From contig NZ_CP119145.1 of NCBI RefSeq assembly GCF_029167625.1, forward strand, positions 6,262,001 through 6,326,000: DNA of 64,000 nt, written 5' to 3'. Position numbers and translations under genes: made by a program. The notes beneath the pieces are model-generated. The model saw only the letters and a program-made list of their open reading frames with translations. It ran no database searches and was not told the origin of the DNA. The DNA is from Streptomyces sp. AM 4-1-1 (GTDB lineage Bacteria > Actinomycetota > Actinomycetes > Streptomycetales > Streptomycetaceae). Below, in pieces: positions 8,543 to 16,554 of the stretch; positions within the stretch are counted from its first letter, which is position 1, and each line of letters begins with the position of its first letter.

Positions 8543-9355
8543 GTGTCAGACATAGCCTTGTACGGCCTCGGTGAAATGGGCGCGGACATCGCGCGGTGCC
8601 TGTTGGGGCGCGAAGCAGTACTGCACGCCTACGACCCGGTCGCCGAAGTGGGTCTGAAGGCGCCGAACTACCACCGGCACACAACGGTCGAGGAGGCCGC
8701 CCGCGCAGCGTCCACGCATCTCGTGGTCGTGAAGCGGCTCCAGGACGTCGAGGCGCTACTCTTCGCCAACAGTGGATTGTGCGCGTCCGCTCCGCCGCGC
8801 TCCCTCGTGGTGTTGCACACCACGCTCACCCCCGACACCGTGCGGCAGTTACGCGAGCGCGTGAGCGGAACGTACGGCCATACTCTGCTCGACGCCGCGC
8901 TGAGTCGCCGCGGTGGCCCGGTCCGCGAGGGATCGCTGTCCCTGTTCGTCGGTGGCGAGGAGGCCGAGGTCGCGGCCGCGCGGCCGACTCTGGAGTTGTA
9001 CTCCGACAACGTCGTGCACACCGGGCCGACCGGTGCCGGGATGACCGTGAAGCTCTGCAACAACTGGCTGCTCTACAGCAACCGGCACGCCGCGCTCCAG
9101 GCGATCAGAACCGGGCGGGAACTGGGCCTGGATCACGACGTGCTGCTGCAGGCGCTGACGTCGTCGACCGGATCGAGCTGGGCGCTGAACCACTACTCCG
9201 AGCTCGACGAGGCGATCGTCACCGGGCAGGGCGCACCGCCGGTGATGCGCGAGCGGACCACGTCCGAACTCCGGATGGCCCGGGACATGGCATCGACGAC
9301 GGGCGAGGTACCCACAAGCCTTCAGGAGGCGTTCGCCTTGTTGGACGGGATGTAG
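8543..9355 (+). CDS. NAD(P)-dependent dehydrogenase, 3-hydroxyisobutyrate dehydrogenase-like
   Basis: 270 aa, GTG start behind AAAGGAA. The N-terminal Rossmann domain opens with IALYGLGEMGADIA, the GLGxMG dinucleotide loop of beta-hydroxyacid dehydrogenases. LVVLHTTLTPDTV replaces the usual substrate motif, and DAALSRRGGPVREGSLSL corresponds to the family DAPVSGG segment. The catalytic lysine is K170 in GAGMTVKLCNN with N174 nearby. The family oxidises or reduces a hydroxy group next to a carboxylate; imine reductases share the fold, so C=N reduction is also possible. Codon 103 (8849-8851) is TTA, making translation bldA-dependent. The next gene follows after 71 bp. Confidence 0.85.
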   Translation: MSDIALYGLGEMGADIARCLLGREAVLHAYDPVAEVGLKAPNYHRHTTVEEAARAASTHLVVVKRLQDVEALLFANSGLCASAPPRSLVVLHTTLTPDTVRQLRERVSGTYGHTLLDAALSRRGGPVREGSLSLFVGGEEAEVAAARPTLELYSDNVVHTGPTGAGMTVKLCNNWLLYSNRHAALQAIRTGRELGLDHDVLLQALTSSTGSSWALNHYSELDEAIVTGQGAPPVMRERTTSELRMARDMASTTGEVPTSLQEAFALLDGM

Positions 9356-9426
9356 ACGACGCCATCGTTTCGGAGCCCGCTGTCGGCCGGTGCCAAGCGT
9401 CGGCCGGCCTGCTCGGAAAGGTGAAG

Positions 9427-10344
9427 ATGTACAGCGATACCGTCTCTCGCGAAGAGCTGGCCGAGATCGTACGAACGCTCCCCGTCCATGTGTGGAACTC
9501 GCCTTCAGCGGCGGAGGTCTACGGACGCACGCTCAACATCGTGTGCCGCACCCGGCGTAGCAGCACGGCAGGCGTGTGGGTCTGTCCGCTGGACGAAGAC
9601 GACGGCGGTCCGGCCGCGCGCCGGGCGTATCGGCTCCTGCCGTACGTCTCGCCGTGGACCGACCCGGCCCTGCACCCCGTCGACCGGCATCGCACGGTCG
9701 TCTCGATGGCCGCAGCAGTTATGGAGCGGGTGTACTCGATCGACCTGCCGATGGACCCGCGGTTCAGCGAGGTTGCCGCACTGGCCGAGCTGGGCGCCGA
9801 GGTGAGGTGCCGGCACACGCGCCTGCTTGCCCTGGACGGGGCCAAGGAACCTCGGCAGTCGTACGTGCCCACGGCACGCAATCACATACGCGCGGCGGCG
9901 CGGCGGCACAGCGTCGCCGGAGTGCCCCCGGAGGACTTCGACTTCTCCCGGGCCATCGTCGGACAGTCGGACGCGGCCGTCGCCGAGCGACGGCGGGCCG
10001 GCTTGAGGCTCAGCCGTGACCATCCTTGCCTCTGCCTCGCGGCGCTCGATCAGGGCGGTGTCTGCCGGGGTCAGGTGTTCGTCCTGGAATGTGACGACGC
10101 GGCGGTGCTGATGCACTCCTGGTTCGACCGCGAGGGAGCCCGCGGCGTGCCCAGCCTGCTGGTGGACGCGGCCGTCGAGGCTGCGGTTAGGGATCCGGGG
10201 ATCAGCACGTTCGACTTCGAAGGAAGCGTGATCCCCAGCATCGACCATTTCATGACCGGCTTCGGAGCCCGGGCCTGCGCCTATCCGCACCTGCGGTGGC
10301 GTCGGGCGGGCGGACGGCCCGACGTTGCGGAGGAGTTCGGATGA
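9427..10344 (+). CDS. FemAB/GNAT-like acyltransferase (first of a tandem pair)
   Basis: 305 aa, ATG at 9427 after GGAAAGGTGAAG. The C-terminal half reads as a GNAT fold of the FemAB/BioF2-like branch: CLCLAALDQGGVCRGQVFVLECDDAAVL, then HSWFDREGARGVPSLLVDAAVEAA, then FDFEGSVIPSIDHFMTGFGA, the strongest family marker. Such proteins transfer an acyl group, and some use aminoacyl-tRNA to form peptide bonds, as FemX and the pacidamycin enzyme PacB do. Which donor is used here cannot be read. It overlaps the second acyltransferase by 4 bp (ATGA), implying translational coupling. Confidence 0.75.
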   Translation: MYSDTVSREELAEIVRTLPVHVWNSPSAAEVYGRTLNIVCRTRRSSTAGVWVCPLDEDDGGPAARRAYRLLPYVSPWTDPALHPVDRHRTVVSMAAAVMERVYSIDLPMDPRFSEVAALAELGAEVRCRHTRLLALDGAKEPRQSYVPTARNHIRAAARRHSVAGVPPEDFDFSRAIVGQSDAAVAERRRAGLRLSRDHPCLCLAALDQGGVCRGQVFVLECDDAAVLMHSWFDREGARGVPSLLVDAAVEAAVRDPGISTFDFEGSVIPSIDHFMTGFGARACAYPHLRWRRAGGRPDVAEEFG

Positions 10345-11435
10345 CAGCCCTCGGCCCGCCGCCGGGGCCCTTCCCCCACATCGGCTCCTCGCAGCACCGA
10401 ACCGTTCACGCGCGACCGCACGGCGAGGGTGGGCCAGGCACCTGGATAGGTGGGTGGGAGGAGCTGACCGATGAACAGCAGCGGCGCTGGGAGGAGAGGT
10501 ACGAGCAATTCGGCACCCGTATTCAGCAGTCTCCCGCTTACACGCGGGCGGTGGCCGCCTCCGGCCGGCGCGTGGTCGTGGTCCTGACGGAAGGCGCGGT
10601 CGCGGCTTTCACCCGCGACGGAGCCGTGTGCACCGCCATGTGCGACGACCAGCCACTTCTGGCGGACACTGTCCGCCTGGACCTACTGGCCGATCTGGTG
10701 TCGGACGTCCACCGTTTCACAGGTCTCGCGGTGTATCTCCCGTTGGTGGACGCCTCCTGTGCCGGAGTCCGGGCCTACGACGGGTTCGCCGTTTGGGAAC
10801 GCCCGCCCAACTCCCTGGTCGACTGGTCCCTCGACGGCGAGGACCTGTGGCAGCGCGCCCTGAGCCGTGGCACGTCTCAACTGACCCGCAAACGCCGCTT
10901 GGTCGAGCGCGACGGGCTGACCCTGTGCTTCGGTCGGTGGGGGGCACGGGCGGCCGAGGACGTTCTGCGGGTGGACGACCGCTCGTGGAAGGCCGAGCGG
11001 GGGCAGAGCATGCGCATGCGAGCGGGCCAGGGCGAGCTCTACCGCCGGCTCGTCGAGACCGGCACGGTGACGGTGTCCTTCCTGAAGGATCACGGCCGGC
11101 CGGTCGCCTTCCGGATGGACGCACGGATCAAGGATCGAGTGATGTGCCTGAAGTGGTCCTACGACGAGTCCTACCGGCGCTACTCGCCCGGCCTGTACCT
11201 GCTGACCGAGGGATTGCGGAGAGAATGGGCCGGCCGCGGCATTTGCACGGTGGACCTGCACGGCAGCCCGGACGCGCTCAAGGACCTGATCCACAGCGAT
11301 CGTCCCGCGCGGGTGGACCTCTGGTACGGCGACCCGCAACTGGGCGCTCGCCGGGCCGAGGAGCGCTTGGCCTTCGACGCGGGCGTGACCCGGACGCATG
11401 ACCAGGGCAGGGGGCTGAGACATGCTTTCGGCTGA
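10341..11435 (+). CDS. FemAB/GNAT-like acyltransferase (second of a tandem pair)
   Basis: 364 aa. Start ATG at 10341 overlaps the previous stop and follows GGAGGAG. Two GNAT-like halves are suggested. The N-terminal part has FGTRIQQSPAYTRAVAASGRRVVVV, a common opening in BioF2-like acyltransferases. The C-terminal part has LVETGTVTVSFLKDHGRPVAFRM, then LKWSYDESYRRYSPGLYLLTEGLRR and TVDLHGSPDALKDL, the family acyl-donor region. It is only distantly related to its neighbour by eye. Two acyltransferases in sequence could add two different acyl or aminoacyl units, or work as a pair. Overlaps the next gene by 14 bp. Confidence 0.75.
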   Translation: MTALGPPPGPFPHIGSSQHRTVHARPHGEGGPGTWIGGWEELTDEQQRRWEERYEQFGTRIQQSPAYTRAVAASGRRVVVVLTEGAVAAFTRDGAVCTAMCDDQPLLADTVRLDLLADLVSDVHRFTGLAVYLPLVDASCAGVRAYDGFAVWERPPNSLVDWSLDGEDLWQRALSRGTSQLTRKRRLVERDGLTLCFGRWGARAAEDVLRVDDRSWKAERGQSMRMRAGQGELYRRLVETGTVTVSFLKDHGRPVAFRMDARIKDRVMCLKWSYDESYRRYSPGLYLLTEGLRREWAGRGICTVDLHGSPDALKDLIHSDRPARVDLWYGDPQLGARRAEERLAFDAGVTRTHDQGRGLRHAFG

Positions 11436-12348
11436 CCATGCCGCCGGTGCGGCAGTCGCGGGGCTGCTGCGCCGGCTCGGGCAACCAGCGGCCGAGTTCA
11501 CCGCATCCGGTTCGGCGGCACTCGAAGTCGCCCTCGACGTACTGGGAGCGGGTCCCGGCGACGAGGTGGTGGTACCCGATGTCGGTTGCCACTCGATCGC
11601 CGCCGCCGTCGTGCGCGTAGGCGCGGTACCGGTGTTCGTGGGGGTGGGAGAGGAACTGACCCTCAGCTCCGGCGACGTGTCCGCGGCCTGCACGGACCGT
11701 ACCCGCGCCGTCGTCGCAGCGCACCAGTACGGGCTGCCGTGCGACGTGCGGGGCATTGTGGACGCGGTGCCGCCGGACGTCACGGTGATCGAAGACGTGG
11801 CACAAACCTGGGGCTCTTCCGTGCGGGGGGTCCCGGCCGGCGCCACCGGGGCCTTCGCGGTCATCTCGTTCGGCCCGTCCAAACCCGTCTCGCTGGGCGC
11901 GGGCGGTGCTCTCCTGGGCCCGGCCGAGAAGGTGGAAGGCACGGTCTCGCGCGGCAACAACACCGACCGCCACCTGCCTCGTCCTCCCTCACCGGCTCGG
12001 TTCCCGGCCCCTCTGTTCGACCTGCTGCCGCAGGCCCTGGACCGTGCCGATCTGCGGCTGGCGCAGCGCATGGAGGCCGTCGCGCGCTTCACGAGCAGCT
12101 CTCTGTCCGCGCACTTCCGCCTGCCACCCCTGCCGGACCACTCCACTGCGGGCTGGACCCGGATGCCGCTCTACCCGCGCCCCTCGGCCACGGGCGACCA
12201 CGTCGAGCTGATCAAGGCGGCCTTCGGCTCCGTACAGCCGATGCACACGCTGCCGCCGTCCTCGCTGCCCATGTTCCGGACGAGTGGCAAGCGCATCGTG
12301 CGCGGCGGCCACAGGTCCACGGAACCTCTCCTTGTGAAGATTGGATGA
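11422..12348 (+). CDS. DegT/DnrJ/EryC1-family PLP enzyme, short form
   Basis: 308 aa, shorter than the usual 370-400 aa. Family marks are present: FTASGSAALEVALDVLGAGPGDEVVVP (cofactor phosphate-binding part), then AHQYGLPCDV, the cofactor-ring pair D125-x-x-Q128 in VIEDVAQTWGS, and the Schiff-base lysine K154 in SFGPSKPVSLGAGG. The C-terminal domain is reduced. These enzymes transaminate keto-sugars; a few are dehydratases. A second DegT gene follows after 7 bp, so the two may act on different sugar carbons or form a heteromer in which this short one is accessory. The start overlaps the previous gene. Confidence 0.85.
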   Translation: MLSADHAAGAAVAGLLRRLGQPAAEFTASGSAALEVALDVLGAGPGDEVVVPDVGCHSIAAAVVRVGAVPVFVGVGEELTLSSGDVSAACTDRTRAVVAAHQYGLPCDVRGIVDAVPPDVTVIEDVAQTWGSSVRGVPAGATGAFAVISFGPSKPVSLGAGGALLGPAEKVEGTVSRGNNTDRHLPRPPSPARFPAPLFDLLPQALDRADLRLAQRMEAVARFTSSSLSAHFRLPPLPDHSTAGWTRMPLYPRPSATGDHVELIKAAFGSVQPMHTLPPSSLPMFRTSGKRIVRGGHRSTEPLLVKIG

Positions 12349-12355
12349 GCCCGCT

Positions 12356-13522
12356 ATGACGACGATCAACCCCCATCAGTTCTTCGACCTGTCGCGCGAG
12401 GATCCCGACTCCCTCACACACTTCCGTTCCGTACTGAACGACGGTCAGCTCTTCCGCTACGTCGAGGGGGACCGCGAGTCGGCGAACACGCTCATCGAGC
12501 GCTATCTCGCCACCTACCTGTACAAGGAAGCGGCGGTGGCGGTGGCCAACGGCACCGTGGGACTGCGGTTGGCGCTCCGCGCGGTCGGGGTCGGGCCGGG
12601 TGACCGAGTGCTGGTCAGCGCGTACTCCTTCATCGCCTGTGCCATGGCCATTGCCGCAGTCGGCGCCGTGCCCGTACCGCTGGACATGGACACGGCCCTC
12701 ACCGCTGACACAGCGGTCCTGGAGTCACCCGGCGGTCCCGTCGCAGCTGTGATGATCGTCCATGTGCAGGGTCACGCCGTGCCCGTGGGGCGGATACGCG
12801 CGCTCTGTGACCAACTGGGCGTGCCCTTGATCGAGGACGCCTGCCAGGGACTGGGCGCCCGGTCCTCGGACGGCCTGGCGGGACAGCTTGCCGACATCGC
12901 GGTGACCAGCTTTCAGCAGTCCAAGCAGATCGCGTCCGGTGAGGGCGGCCTGGTGGCTGGCCGCGCCGAGGTGGTCGAGCGCGTCTATCGCATGGCCGAT
13001 CTCGGCGCGGTACGGCACGAAGGTGGGCTCCCCGACTGGGACGACGAGCGCGCGATCGTCGGCGACAACCTGCGCATGACCGAGATGCAGGCGGCCCTCG
13101 TCATGGACCAGGCGAATGCGTTGGAGGACACCCTGGCACGTCAGCGCCGCCACCGTGTTCATCTGCGGGAGGCCATCGGCAGCGACGTACCCGTCCTCGA
13201 CAGTGACATGCCGGAGGGGGATGCCGGTTCGCACACTCTGTTCGAAGCGCTGAGTGAGTCCGATGCCAGGGACTTCTGCGCCGCACTCGCCTCCCGCAAC
13301 GTGCTCGCACGGACGGTCTGGAAGAAGACGTACCTCGATTACGGTCTCTTTCGGCGGAACGCACCGAGTGGACTGTTCTCCGACGCCCGGCCCAAGAAGG
13401 CCATCGCGCTGGCGCCCAGGATCCTCAGCGTTCCCACCTCGAAGTACCTGACGGAGTCCGCCGTCGAAGCGATGGCAGAGGCCATCGTGTTAAACCGTCA
13501 CCATCTGGCAAGTGAAAGGTAA
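12356..13522 (+). CDS. DegT/DnrJ/EryC1-family aminotransferase
   Basis: 388 aa, standard length. N-terminal region with AAVAVANGTVGLRLALRAVGVGPGDRVLV, cofactor-binding D161-A-C-Q164 in LIEDACQGLGARS, and Schiff-base lysine K190 in SFQQSKQIASGEGG, the classical sugar aminotransferase signature. Expected reaction: PLP-dependent transamination of a keto-sugar (often an NDP-sugar) from Glu or Gln. ATG at 12356 chosen; an in-frame TTG lies five codons upstream. Codon 379 (13490-13492) is TTA, so only nine codons before the stop translation needs the bldA tRNA. The downstream gene begins after 7 bp. Confidence 0.9.
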   Translation: MTTINPHQFFDLSREDPDSLTHFRSVLNDGQLFRYVEGDRESANTLIERYLATYLYKEAAVAVANGTVGLRLALRAVGVGPGDRVLVSAYSFIACAMAIAAVGAVPVPLDMDTALTADTAVLESPGGPVAAVMIVHVQGHAVPVGRIRALCDQLGVPLIEDACQGLGARSSDGLAGQLADIAVTSFQQSKQIASGEGGLVAGRAEVVERVYRMADLGAVRHEGGLPDWDDERAIVGDNLRMTEMQAALVMDQANALEDTLARQRRHRVHLREAIGSDVPVLDSDMPEGDAGSHTLFEALSESDARDFCAALASRNVLARTVWKKTYLDYGLFRRNAPSGLFSDARPKKAIALAPRILSVPTSKYLTESAVEAMAEAIVLNRHHLASER

Positions 13523-13529
13523 TACGGTC

Positions 13530-14693
13530 ATGAACCGCATCGCGCTGCTGCTGCGCGGTCTGCCCAACTCGGGCAAGACAACCACAGCCGCTCTCCTGCG
13601 CAACAAGCTCACCCCCGCCGTCCGGATCTCCAACGACTCGGTCCGCTACATGGCGCAGCCCAGGGACTTCAGCGCCTTCACCATCGAGGCGTCCGAACTC
13701 GGCTGTCTGGACCTTGCGATTTCCTACCTCGACAGCGGGTTCACACCGGTGATCGACGGTGTGTTCGAGGACACCGACTTCCTGGATGCCCAGCAGCTGC
13801 GCTTTCGAAGGAAGGGACTGCGTCTGGTGACGGTCACTCTGACGGGTGGCCTCGACGACCTCATGGACCGCAACTCGTCCCGTGACCCGCTGGCCCGCAT
13901 GGACGAGGACAGGATGCGCGAGCTGCACGCACAGTTCCGCCCCGGTGGCCTGCTGCTGGACATCGACGGGAAGCAGCCCGAAGAGGTGGCGGACGACGTT
14001 CTGGACCTCCTCGCGCTGACGTCACAGGACGAGGAGGTGGCCGCCGCCGCGATTGATGCGGATGTGCTGTTCCTGCGCCACGGTGCTCCGGACTACCCGC
14101 AGGGCGTGTATCCCGATCCGTACGGGATGGGACTGTCCGCGCGCGGACGGGACGAGGCCAGGGCGGCACGGCACGCCGTGAAAAGGTTCGTGCCGCACGT
14201 GGTGTACACCTCGGACTTCCTGCGCGCCGAGGAGACCGCCATGCTCGCGGCCGGCTCGCTGGGTCTCGACATCCGCCGCGACGCAGCGCTGCGCGAGCGC
14301 GTTTTCCACACGCTCACCGGAACCGAACTCGCCGAGGTACGGATCTTGCTCGGCGAGGAGGCGGACCGGGTCCTGAACGGCAACAGCGATTTCTGCGAGC
14401 ACGGGGACGAAGAAGCCTACGAGCAGGCCCGGGAGCGCGTGCTCACCTTCTTCGGGAAGCTGGCCGCGCTGCACGCTGGGCAGCGGGTGCTCGTGGTGGG
14501 CCACGGCGGGCCCCACGCGTGGCTGATGGAGAAGGCACTCGGCGTCCAGATGCGGGGAATGCGCCGTATGCGATGGGACACCGGCCACTTCTCCCGCTTC
14601 CGCGTCGGACCGGACACGGTCTCGGTGGACTTCATGAACCGCTCCCCGGAGGACATCGCTCACAGCTTGCGTCCCGTCAAGGAGGAGCCATGA
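13530..14693 (+). CDS. Bifunctional P-loop kinase / histidine phosphatase fusion
   Basis: 387 aa. Residues 1-165 are a small P-loop kinase of the AAA_33/zeta-toxin-like type, with Walker A GLPNSGKTT (K16), an acidic FTPVIDGVF strand and an Arg-rich lid around RNSSRDPLARMDEDR. Residues 175-387 are a histidine phosphatase domain: catalytic R183-H184-G185 in LFLRHGAPD, YTSDFLRAEETA (R232), LRERVF (E256) and second histidine H325 in VLVVGHGGPHA. Kinase-then-phosphatase order recalls the PFK-2/FBPase-2 layout, though the kinase subfamily differs. It might phosphorylate and later dephosphorylate the pathway intermediate or product (a mask-unmask resistance scheme). That role is inference. Confidence 0.85.
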   Translation: MNRIALLLRGLPNSGKTTTAALLRNKLTPAVRISNDSVRYMAQPRDFSAFTIEASELGCLDLAISYLDSGFTPVIDGVFEDTDFLDAQQLRFRRKGLRLVTVTLTGGLDDLMDRNSSRDPLARMDEDRMRELHAQFRPGGLLLDIDGKQPEEVADDVLDLLALTSQDEEVAAAAIDADVLFLRHGAPDYPQGVYPDPYGMGLSARGRDEARAARHAVKRFVPHVVYTSDFLRAEETAMLAAGSLGLDIRRDAALRERVFHTLTGTELAEVRILLGEEADRVLNGNSDFCEHGDEEAYEQARERVLTFFGKLAALHAGQRVLVVGHGGPHAWLMEKALGVQMRGMRRMRWDTGHFSRFRVGPDTVSVDFMNRSPEDIAHSLRPVKEEP

Positions 14694-15841
14694 CCTCACC
14701 GATCCGCCGCCGGCCCCCTTGCATAGCCGTCGTGGCAACGCCCTTCGGCTTCGGGCCGGCGTCGAAGGCGTACAGCATCGGTCAGGTCCTGGCCCAGGAC
14801 CACGGCATGGACGTCCGGTACTACGGAGCGGACTCCGCGCTGGACTTCTTCCGCGCCCAGCGCGGCCTGCGCTCCCAGCACCTCGACCCCCGAACGCTGC
14901 GCGACGACTCGTCGGTGCTCGAGGCGGCCGACGCCGTGGTCAACGTTCTCGCCCCGGAGCTGATCGCTTCACCCGCGCTGGCCGCCTCGACGTACTACGT
15001 GGACAGCCTCGGCTTCATGTGGCAGCGGGCCGACATCCCCGAGGACAGCCCGCTGCAGCAGGTGCGGGCCTACTTCGCGCAGGACCTCTTCGGCAGCGCG
15101 GCCAATCTCGCCGGGCTGGGCCTGCCCGGGGTCACTCCGGTCTCCGGAATCGTGGCGCCGACGGCCCCGCCGCCGTCCGCCGGTGCCCGACCAACGGGCC
15201 GGACGCGGGCCCTGGTCCAGCTCGGAGGCCTCAGCAACCCGGCCGGGCACGATTCGGCCCACGTGTACCTGGCGCTGGCGGAGCGTCTGCTCGCTGCGGT
15301 GCGGGACGACTCGTACGACGTCAGTGTCGCCATGAACAGCGCGAACGGTGCGTTCTCGCTGACCGCGGCCGGTCCGGTGCGGCACCTGTCCAGGGACGGG
15401 TTCCGGGCCGCTCTGGGCGTCTGCGACGTGGTGCTCAGCTCACCGGGCATGACCACCCTGATCGAGGTGTCCCAGGCGAACCTGCCCTACGTGCCGCTGC
15501 CCCCGCAGAACTGGAGCCAGGTCCTCATCTCCCGGCACATGGCAGCACGATCGGGACATGCCCTCTGGCCGTTCCTCATCGGCCCCTATGAAGCGATCGA
15601 CGCGCGGGCGCGCGAGGAGGAGAAGGCCGCGGCGGTACGGGAGGTGAACCGCCGACTCACCGCCGACACCGGATACATCGCGCACTTCGCACAACTGGCG
15701 CGACACGCGGTGCATGACCCCGAAACGCCAGATGTGGGCGCCCCTTTCGAAGGTGCCTGGGAGGTGGCCGACGCTGTGGCGGCCGATCTGGACAGCAGAA
15801 GCGACTCCTACGAGCTTTCCATGAAAGAGAGCGAGCGATGA
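14690..15841 (+). CDS. GT-B fold glycosyltransferase, MurG/UGT-like
   Basis: 383 aa, ATG at 14690 behind GGAGGAG, overlapping the upstream stop. The N-terminal half begins with the nucleotide-sugar-transferase-like IAVVATPFGFGPASKAYSI and has ADAVVNVLAPELIASPALA. The C-terminal half carries RALVQLGGLSNP, then the donor-binding signature LSSPGMTTLIEVSQANLPYV with the downstream PPQNWSQ, as in MurG-type enzymes. It should transfer a sugar from an NDP donor. Cytosylglucuronate synthases of nucleoside-antibiotic pathways share this general fold, and with a LOG enzyme next door base glycosylation is an attractive idea, but the acceptor cannot be deduced from sequence. Confidence 0.75.
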   Translation: MTSPIRRRPPCIAVVATPFGFGPASKAYSIGQVLAQDHGMDVRYYGADSALDFFRAQRGLRSQHLDPRTLRDDSSVLEAADAVVNVLAPELIASPALAASTYYVDSLGFMWQRADIPEDSPLQQVRAYFAQDLFGSAANLAGLGLPGVTPVSGIVAPTAPPPSAGARPTGRTRALVQLGGLSNPAGHDSAHVYLALAERLLAAVRDDSYDVSVAMNSANGAFSLTAAGPVRHLSRDGFRAALGVCDVVLSSPGMTTLIEVSQANLPYVPLPPQNWSQVLISRHMAARSGHALWPFLIGPYEAIDARAREEEKAAAVREVNRRLTADTGYIAHFAQLARHAVHDPETPDVGAPFEGAWEVADAVAADLDSRSDSYELSMKESER

Positions 15842-16554
15842 CCGAGCACACCCAGGGCGCACTTCTCACCACGTTGCAGTCGATCGCACGTGAAGTGGAA
15901 GGCGCACGCGCATGGAGCGAGACCTCGCGTGCGCTGGCAGAGGAGGCGCGCGTAGCCACCGTGTTCGGCTCTGCACGGGCCGCACGTGGTCGGCCCGGCT
16001 ACGAAATGGCCCGTGAGTTAGGCGTGGCGCTCACAGACCTCGGCTGGATGACGGTGACAGGCGGTGGTCCGGGGATCATGCAGGCAGTGCGTGACGGCAG
16101 CGGCGAGACCTCCTCGCGCGCGGTCCGTGTCGAGATCGCGGGCGAGGAGCCGGAAACCGTGCTCGACCCCGACCGGTCCATCACCGTCGGCACCTTCGCT
16201 CTGCGCAAGCTGCTGATGACTCACGACATCGACGCGCTGTTCGTCTTCCCCGGAGGGGTCGGCACCTTCGACGAGCTCTACGAGGTGCTGGTTCACCACG
16301 ACACGGACCGGCTCAGCCGCTTCCCGATCGTCCTTATGCAGCCCCGGGGCGACCGGTTGTGGGACGCCTGGCTGAACTTCATGGAGGAGCACCTGGTGAG
16401 CAGCGGCCTGGTCAGTCCCTCCGTCATGAAGGGACTGATCGTGGCGCAGTCGGTCGAACAAGCTCTGGCGGCCGTGGAGGAAGGCCCCCCACCGGCGTCG
16501 GGCGAGCACGGACACGGCGCGACACGTGCCGACGCGGAACGGCGCTCCGCATGA
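15838..16554 (+). CDS. LOG-family nucleotide 5'-monophosphate phosphoribohydrolase
   Basis: 238 aa. Carries both LOG hallmarks: the GGGPGIM loop (VTGGGPGIMQAV, residues about 75-86) and PGGVGTFDELYE (residues about 139-150), where the glutamate is catalytic. ALRKLLMTHDIDALFVFPGG fits the family. LOG proteins cleave the N-glycosidic bond of nucleoside monophosphates, giving free base and ribose 5-phosphate. In this operon that could supply a nucleobase to the glycosyltransferase just upstream. The last 25 residues are a polar tail. Codon 61 (16018-16020) is TTA, the third bldA codon of the operon. Overlaps neighbours by 4 bp on both sides. Confidence 0.9.
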   Translation: MTEHTQGALLTTLQSIAREVEGARAWSETSRALAEEARVATVFGSARAARGRPGYEMARELGVALTDLGWMTVTGGGPGIMQAVRDGSGETSSRAVRVEIAGEEPETVLDPDRSITVGTFALRKLLMTHDIDALFVFPGGVGTFDELYEVLVHHDTDRLSRFPIVLMQPRGDRLWDAWLNFMEEHLVSSGLVSPSVMKGLIVAQSVEQALAAVEEGPPPASGEHGHGATRADAERRSA

